8,832 nt of DNA from JACPHD01 sp964526325 (GTDB lineage: Bacteria; Patescibacteriota; Patescibacteriia; Patescibacteriales; GWC2-42-12). Positions 5,555-8,832 of this stretch are shown here, piece after piece (within the stretch, counting starts at the first letter, position 1; each line of letters opens with the position of its first letter). A program made the position numbers and the translations under genes. Location: positions 1 to 8,832 of the forward strand of contig CAZGKM010000027.1 in NCBI GenBank assembly GCA_964526325.1, given 5' to 3'. Below the pieces are notes generated by a model. That model made no database searches. It was not told the DNA's origin and worked only from the letters and a program-made list of their open reading frames with translations.

Positions 5555-6622
5555 CTAAATAATCAGCATGGCGTCGCCATAACTGTAAAAGCGGTATTTT
5601 TTCTTAATCGCCTGTTCGTAAACTTCTAATATTTTTTTTCTGCCGACGAAAGCGGAAATCAGCATTAACAATGTTGATTTAGGCAAATGAAAATTAGTTA
5701 TCATGGCATCAACGATTTTAAATTTATAGCCGGGATAAATAAAAATATTCGTCCAGCATGAATAATCTCGTATCTCTTTTAAACCCCCTTTAACAAAGGG
5801 GGTTAGGGGGATTTTACTAAATAAACTTTCCAAAGTTCTCGCGCTTGTCGTCCCTACCGCGATTACGCGCCCGCCATCTTGCTTGGCTTTTAATATATTT
5901 TCCAAAGTCTTCTTACCTGCCTCAATCCACTCCGAATGCATTTTATGTTTAGTTATATCATTAACTTTTACCGGCGCGAACGTGCCTAAGCCGACTTGCA
6001 AAGTAACATATTCAATCTGCACGCCTTTATTTTTTATCTTTTTAAGCAAGGCCGGAGTAAAATGAAAGCCGGCTGTGGGCGCGGCCACGGAGCCCAGTTT
6101 AGCATCATCGGCATAAACTGTCTGATAATTCATTTGATCAGACTTAAGCTTCTGGCCCCTCTTAATATAGGGCGGCAACGGCACTAATCCGATTTTTTCT
6201 ACCAGCTTCATAAAATTAGCGCCGCTTTTATTGAATTTCACTTGCCAGGTTCCGTCTAAATTATTTTTTATTATTACCGCTTTAAGCCCGTTTCTAAATT
6301 CCAGGCGCAGATTTTCTTTTCTCTTATGTCCGCCAACCAGGCATTGCCAGACATCAGATTCAAGCCGCTTCAACAAAAACACTTCAACTTTTCCGCCGGT
6401 GTTTATTCGCCGGCCAATCAATCTGGCCGGCATTACTTTTGTATTATTTAAAATCAATACATCTCCGGCCTTAAAATATTCAATAATATTATAAAAATGC
6501 TTATGTTCAATTTTACCGGTTTTTTTATCTAAAACCAAAAGCCGCGAACGGTCTCGCGGCGAAACTGGTTTTTGCGCGATTAAATTTTTCGGTAAAAAAT
6601 AATCAAACTGTTTTAATTTCAT
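5555..6622 (-). CDS. queA: S-adenosylmethionine:tRNA ribosyltransferase-isomerase QueA
   Basis: The enzyme moves the ribosyl part of SAM onto preQ1 at wobble position 34 of tRNA, making epoxyqueuosine. The 355 aa fit the family. Recognisable segments are FDYFLPKNLIAQKP (6-19), RDRSRLLVLD (23-32), the family signature GSVAAPTAGFHFT (177-189), VIAVGTTSARTLES (253-266), TNFHLPKSTLLML (309-321) and the C-terminal RFYSYGDAMLI. Residues 270-282 (KIPLTPFVKGGLK) are the in-frame translation of a palindromic repeat in a loop that varies in the family, so activity is probably kept. It begins 21 nt after the PH-domain gene and likely shares its transcript. Its action needs preQ1 placed in tRNA by Tgt, which is not in the window. 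Confidence 0.96.
   Translation of the reverse strand: MKLKQFDYFLPKNLIAQKPVSPRDRSRLLVLDKKTGKIEHKHFYNIIEYFKAGDVLILNNTKVMPARLIGRRINTGGKVEVFLLKRLESDVWQCLVGGHKRKENLRLEFRNGLKAVIIKNNLDGTWQVKFNKSGANFMKLVEKIGLVPLPPYIKRGQKLKSDQMNYQTVYADDAKLGSVAAPTAGFHFTPALLKKIKNKGVQIEYVTLQVGLGTFAPVKVNDITKHKMHSEWIEAGKKTLENILKAKQDGGRVIAVGTTSARTLESLFSKIPLTPFVKGGLKEIRDYSCWTNIFIYPGYKFKIVDAMITNFHLPKSTLLMLISAFVGRKKILEVYEQAIKKKYRFYSYGDAMLII
5781..5814. repeat. Palindromic repeat inserted in queA
   Basis: CCCCCTTTAACAAAGGGGG (5784-5802) has 8-bp perfect arms, and a further GGGGG with ATTTT follows. From memory this AAATCCCCCTAACCCCC-type unit is a repeat scattered through many unrelated bacterial genomes, often translated as peptides like PLTPFVKGG. 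Here it keeps the queA frame. Confidence 0.75.
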
Positions 6623-6643
6623 AGTCTTATCAAATCTAAAACT

Positions 6644-7189
6644 CTACGCGCTGTGCGGTCCATGATTTTTTTTATTTTTCTCGGCTAATTTAATTATAAT
6701 ATTTCTTATTTCTTCCGGATTGTCAATCTGCCTGAAAATAAACCTCTGAACCTCTCCAGCCGTCTGCACATGCACATCGCCGAATCTGAAAATAAACTGA
6801 AAAAATCCTTTAAGCTCGCTGGTTACGTCCTGCACCTGGAATAATTTTAACTCGGATACGGTGCGTGAAAAAAATCCTTCCTGTCTGACGTCGATTATCC
6901 TTTCGTTGGTTATTATCCAAATATCCAAGTAATAATCAATAAAAGAAAAGAAGAAAAACAGCCAAACAAATAAAGCGTAACCGCTCGCCGCCAAAACTAT
7001 TAAGGGATAAGAAATTTCGCCTTGAAGCAAATTGGGATAAAGGCTAAGCATCATTAAACCGGCTAATAACGGCAAGCCGATTAAAACAATCACTAAAATT
7101 AATTTGCCGAATAAAACAAAACCGTCTTTCCTTAAAATTTTTATTATTGTTTCGTCAGGCAATTTTCCCGGCAATTTATAATTTAGCAT
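6644..7189 (-). CDS. Membrane protein with bacterial PH domain (DUF304/YdbS-like)
   Basis: A 181-aa protein with two predicted membrane helices (about 24-50 and 61-85) followed by a cytoplasmic bacterial PH (bPH2-type) domain at about 90-165. The domain is recognised from ITNERIIDVRQEGFFSRTV and the later GDVHVQTAG...FIFRQIDNPEEI pattern. Related proteins are common in Gram-positive bacteria and Patescibacteria, and their biochemical role is mostly unknown. The gene lies 21 nt after the 86-aa membrane protein and 21 nt before queA, so it is probably co-transcribed with both. The tail after 170 is polar (KNKKNHGPHSA). The domain call is fairly secure; I give no function. Confidence 0.85.
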   Translation of the reverse strand: MLNYKLPGKLPDETIIKILRKDGFVLFGKLILVIVLIGLPLLAGLMMLSLYPNLLQGEISYPLIVLAASGYALFVWLFFFFSFIDYYLDIWIITNERIIDVRQEGFFSRTVSELKLFQVQDVTSELKGFFQFIFRFGDVHVQTAGEVQRFIFRQIDNPEEIRNIIIKLAEKNKKNHGPHSA

Positions 7190-7210
7190 AATATTTATAA
7201 ATTTAAAGAC

Positions 7211-7471
7211 TTAAAAATTATTAACGCCGAACACGCCGGCGCCGCCTTGAAAAATCGTTAAACCGACGCTCCAATCAATAACGCTTAAATATCGATATGA
7301 CAAATATAAAATTACTATTGAACCGGCGATATAAATAAAAGTTGTAAAAAAAGTCGTAAAATTAATTTGGCTATATTTAATCATGTGAAAAAGCGCAATC
7401 AGGCCAAAAATCAGCCAAACAATAACAAAAAACAAATAAAAAAACAAAAAAGCGATTAATGGAATAGTCAT
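7211..7471 (-). CDS. Small two-helix membrane protein, unknown function
   Basis: An 86-aa hydrophobic protein that I do not recognise as a named family. The first membrane segment spans about 4-30 and the second about 37-58, followed by a short tail (IDWSVGLTIFQGG). There are no cysteines or catalytic motifs and no cleavable signal peptide. It starts 9 nt after the ruvB stop and ends 21 nt before the PH-domain gene, so it is very probably translated from the same message. This tight placement and the clean frame are the main evidence that it is real. It could work with the neighbouring PH-domain membrane protein, which is inference only. Confidence 0.7.
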   Translation of the reverse strand: MTIPLIAFLFFYLFFVIVWLIFGLIALFHMIKYSQINFTTFFTTFIYIAGSIVILYLSYRYLSVIDWSVGLTIFQGGAGVFGVNNF

Positions 7472-7480
7472 AAATTATTT

Positions 7481-8503
7481 TTATAGAATTCTGTTTTGCC
7501 CGATCTTTTTACGGCCTAAATGCTTATAAGCCGCATCCGTGGCGACGCGGCCACGAGGCGTTCGGTCTAAAAAGCCCAGCTGCATTAAATATGGCTCGTA
7601 CACTTCTTCTACCGTAGCGATATCCTCGGCAGTAGACGCAGCGATAGCGGAGAGTCCGACCGGGCCGCCGCCGAATTTATCAATAATCACTTCTAAAATT
7701 TTCCTGTCCACCCAATCAAGGCCAAGCTCGTCAACCTCAAGCAAATCAAAAGCCTTTAAGCAATGGTCTAAATTAATATCGCCGTCGCCTTCAACCTGGC
7801 AATAATCGCGGACTCTTTTTAAAAGCCGGTTGGCGACTCTTGGCGTGCGGCGCGAACGCTTGGCGATTTCTTCGGCCGGTTCGGTCGACAGGCTGATATT
7901 TAAAATTCTGGCGCTTCTTTCAATTATCTTTTTTATGTCGTCGCTTTGATAAAAATCCAAACGATAAGTCATACCGAAACGGTCGCGCAAGGGCGAAGAT
8001 AGAAGGCTTATTTTCGTGGTAGCGCCGATAATCGTAAAGCGGGGCAAATCAAGGCGCAAAGTTCTGGCCGTCGGTCCTTTGCCGATTATTATGTCTAAAG
8101 CATAATCTTCCATAGCCGGATAAAGTATTTCTTCAATAGTTTTATTCAGGCGGTGGATTTCATCAATAAATAAAATATCGCCCTGATTAAGGTTGGTTAA
8201 AATAGCGGCTAAGTCGCCGGATTTTTCAATCACCGGTCCGGAAGTAACTCGTATATTAACGCCTAGCTCATTGGCGATAACATGAGCTAAAGTGGTTTTA
8301 CCTAAACCCGGCGAACCATATAATAAAACATGCTCAATCGACTCATTGCGATTTTGCGCGGCTTTAAGAAAAATCCGCAGATTTTCCTTAATATTGTCTT
8401 GCCCGATAAATTCGCTTAATTTTTTCGGGCGCAGAGTTAAATCCAAAGTTTTGTCATCGCCCAATTCTTCCGAGGCGATAATGCGTTCGTTTGTATCGGT
8501 CAT
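7481..8503 (-). CDS. ruvB: Holliday junction branch migration helicase RuvB
   Basis: A hexameric AAA+ ATPase that, with RuvA, drives branch migration of Holliday junctions during recombinational repair. At 340 aa it is full length. Walker A GSPGLGKTT (63-71), Walker B DILFIDEIHR (109-118), sensor 1 around GATT (160-163), the arginine-finger region PLRDRFG (171-177) and sensor 2 RTPR (219-222) are all intact. The C-terminal winged helix (about 262-330) holds GGGPVGLSAIA and the DNA-contacting RTPRGRVAT segment. ruvA and ruvC are not adjacent in the window. It is the first gene of the ruvB - 86-aa protein - PH protein - queA run. A terminator-like hairpin lies about 50 bp upstream of the start, and only a weak TATAAA-type -10 follows it, so its own promoter is uncertain. 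Confidence 0.97.
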   Translation of the reverse strand: MTDTNERIIASEELGDDKTLDLTLRPKKLSEFIGQDNIKENLRIFLKAAQNRNESIEHVLLYGSPGLGKTTLAHVIANELGVNIRVTSGPVIEKSGDLAAILTNLNQGDILFIDEIHRLNKTIEEILYPAMEDYALDIIIGKGPTARTLRLDLPRFTIIGATTKISLLSSPLRDRFGMTYRLDFYQSDDIKKIIERSARILNISLSTEPAEEIAKRSRRTPRVANRLLKRVRDYCQVEGDGDINLDHCLKAFDLLEVDELGLDWVDRKILEVIIDKFGGGPVGLSAIAASTAEDIATVEEVYEPYLMQLGFLDRTPRGRVATDAAYKHLGRKKIGQNRIL

Positions 8504-8550
8504 GCCTTAACTTTAACATTTATCTATTTATATTTCAAACCTGCTAAAAA

Positions 8551-8579
8551 CAAAAAACACTCGGCTAAATACCGGATGT
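8551..8579 (-). terminator. Hairpin terminator upstream of ruvB, bidirectional
   Basis: In the minus direction ACATCCGG and CCGAGTGT pair over 8 positions with one C-A mismatch and one G-U pair around a 7-nt loop, followed by TTTTTGTTTTT. On the plus strand the same hairpin is followed by TTTTTTTA. It separates the promoter at 8745-8773 from ruvB, so it either ends a short transcript or attenuates ruvB. Confidence 0.6.
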
Positions 8580-8656
8580 TTTTTTATTGAAATAGTTAAA
8601 ATATCACTAGCTTATAACTGTAATTTATTTTTAGATCAAAAAAATCTCTAAATAAT

Positions 8657-8710
8657 TTATGATTTTTTACTGCCAAATATCTGGCCGATTATAATGCTGA
8701 TAAAATCCAT
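8657..8710 (-). CDS. Candidate 17-aa peptide ORF upstream of ruvB
   Basis: ATG to TAA encodes MDFISIIIGQIFGSKKS, a hydrophobic core with a basic end. It begins about 28 nt after the predicted start of transcription from 8745-8773 and ends before the terminator at 8551-8579, so promoter, ORF and terminator are in the right order for a tiny gene or leader peptide. There is no Shine-Dalgarno sequence, but the other genes here lack one as well. A frame this short can occur by chance; I do not recognise the peptide. Confidence 0.25.
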   Translation of the reverse strand: MDFISIIIGQIFGSKKS

Positions 8711-8744
8711 ATATTTTATCTTAGTATTAGTAATAGAACATTAT

Positions 8745-8773
8745 AATATAGCAAAAAGATTAAAATTTGTCAA
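8745..8773 (-). promoter_or_regulatory. Sigma70-type promoter upstream of ruvB
   Basis: On the minus strand TTGACA (8768-8773) and TATATT (8745-8750) are separated by 17 nt; ATAATG follows immediately and offers an alternative -10. Transcription should start near 8738. It is the likely entry for transcripts of 8504-8738 and, by readthrough, ruvB. Confidence 0.7.
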
Positions 8774-8777
8774 GTAG

Positions 8778-8796
8778 ATGTACTAGAAGGGTACAT
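8778..8796. promoter_or_regulatory. Inverted repeat abutting the -35 box, possible operator
   Basis: ATGTAC and GTACAT are perfect 6-bp arms 7 bp apart, ending 5 bp upstream of the -35 hexamer. CACATTGTG at 8803-8811 is a second small dyad. The position suits a regulator site, but the arms are short. The rest of 8504-8832 shows only AT-rich DNA apart from the promoter, small ORF and terminator listed. Confidence 0.3.
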
Positions 8797-8832
8797 AGGT
8801 AACACATTGTGATATTTAAAGGTAAAGTTAAT

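Noticed and set aside
2730..8503. Recoded UGA (code 25, as in Gracilibacteria/Absconditabacteria)
   Set aside because: All eight genes end in TAA or TAG and none in TGA, but no gene needs an in-frame TGA to be read through, Trp uses TGG, and the sample is too small.
8292..8510. Plus-strand frames antisense to ruvB, queA and pilT (for example 8292-8510, 7539-7805, 6231-6494, 2791-3093)
   Set aside because: Each is a shadow of a conserved minus-strand gene, with no recognisable domain or start context.

Overview
The window looks like a piece of a small, AT-rich genome of the Patescibacteria/CPR type, probably in the Parcubacteria part of the group. This rests on compact minus-strand genes with short spacers, a type IV pilus ATPase beside ribosome-maturation genes, a 23S rRNA with lengthened helices, and intergenic DNA built from short palindromic repeats. 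The phylum assignment is inference; the window has no 16S gene to confirm it.

Every supported gene is on the minus strand, so transcription runs from high to low coordinates. In that order: an upstream block (8504-8832) with a good sigma70-type promoter, a possible 17-aa ORF and a hairpin terminator; ruvB; an 86-aa two-helix membrane protein; a bacterial-PH-domain membrane protein; queA; an internal promoter at 5509-5538; rpmF, nusB, rnc and pilT; a second strong promoter (2638-2665) with a long structured leader; and the 5' part of 23S rRNA (2277 down to 1, cut by the window edge near E. coli position 1975).

The rpmF-nusB-rnc block makes ribosome-related products: protein L32, the NusB antitermination factor and RNase III, which trims rRNA precursors. 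It lies beside a 23S gene with its own promoter. No 16S gene lies in the 6.5 kb upstream of that 23S, so the rRNA genes appear unlinked here. The 23S leader holds a terminator-like hairpin that overlaps an alternative 8-bp stem, an arrangement that would suit attenuation or NusB-dependent antitermination.

The second theme is small palindromic repeats. Two elements are built from 7-nt units arranged as long imperfect hairpins (2454-2508 and 4554-4628). One 18-nt GC palindrome occurs both in a 23S helix and in the rnc-pilT spacer. Two further palindromes lie inside coding sequence, in queA and at the 3' end of nusB, and are translated in frame. I found no tRNA, CRISPR array, insertion sequence or defence system. 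The repeats and the rRNA leader are the parts most worth a second look.
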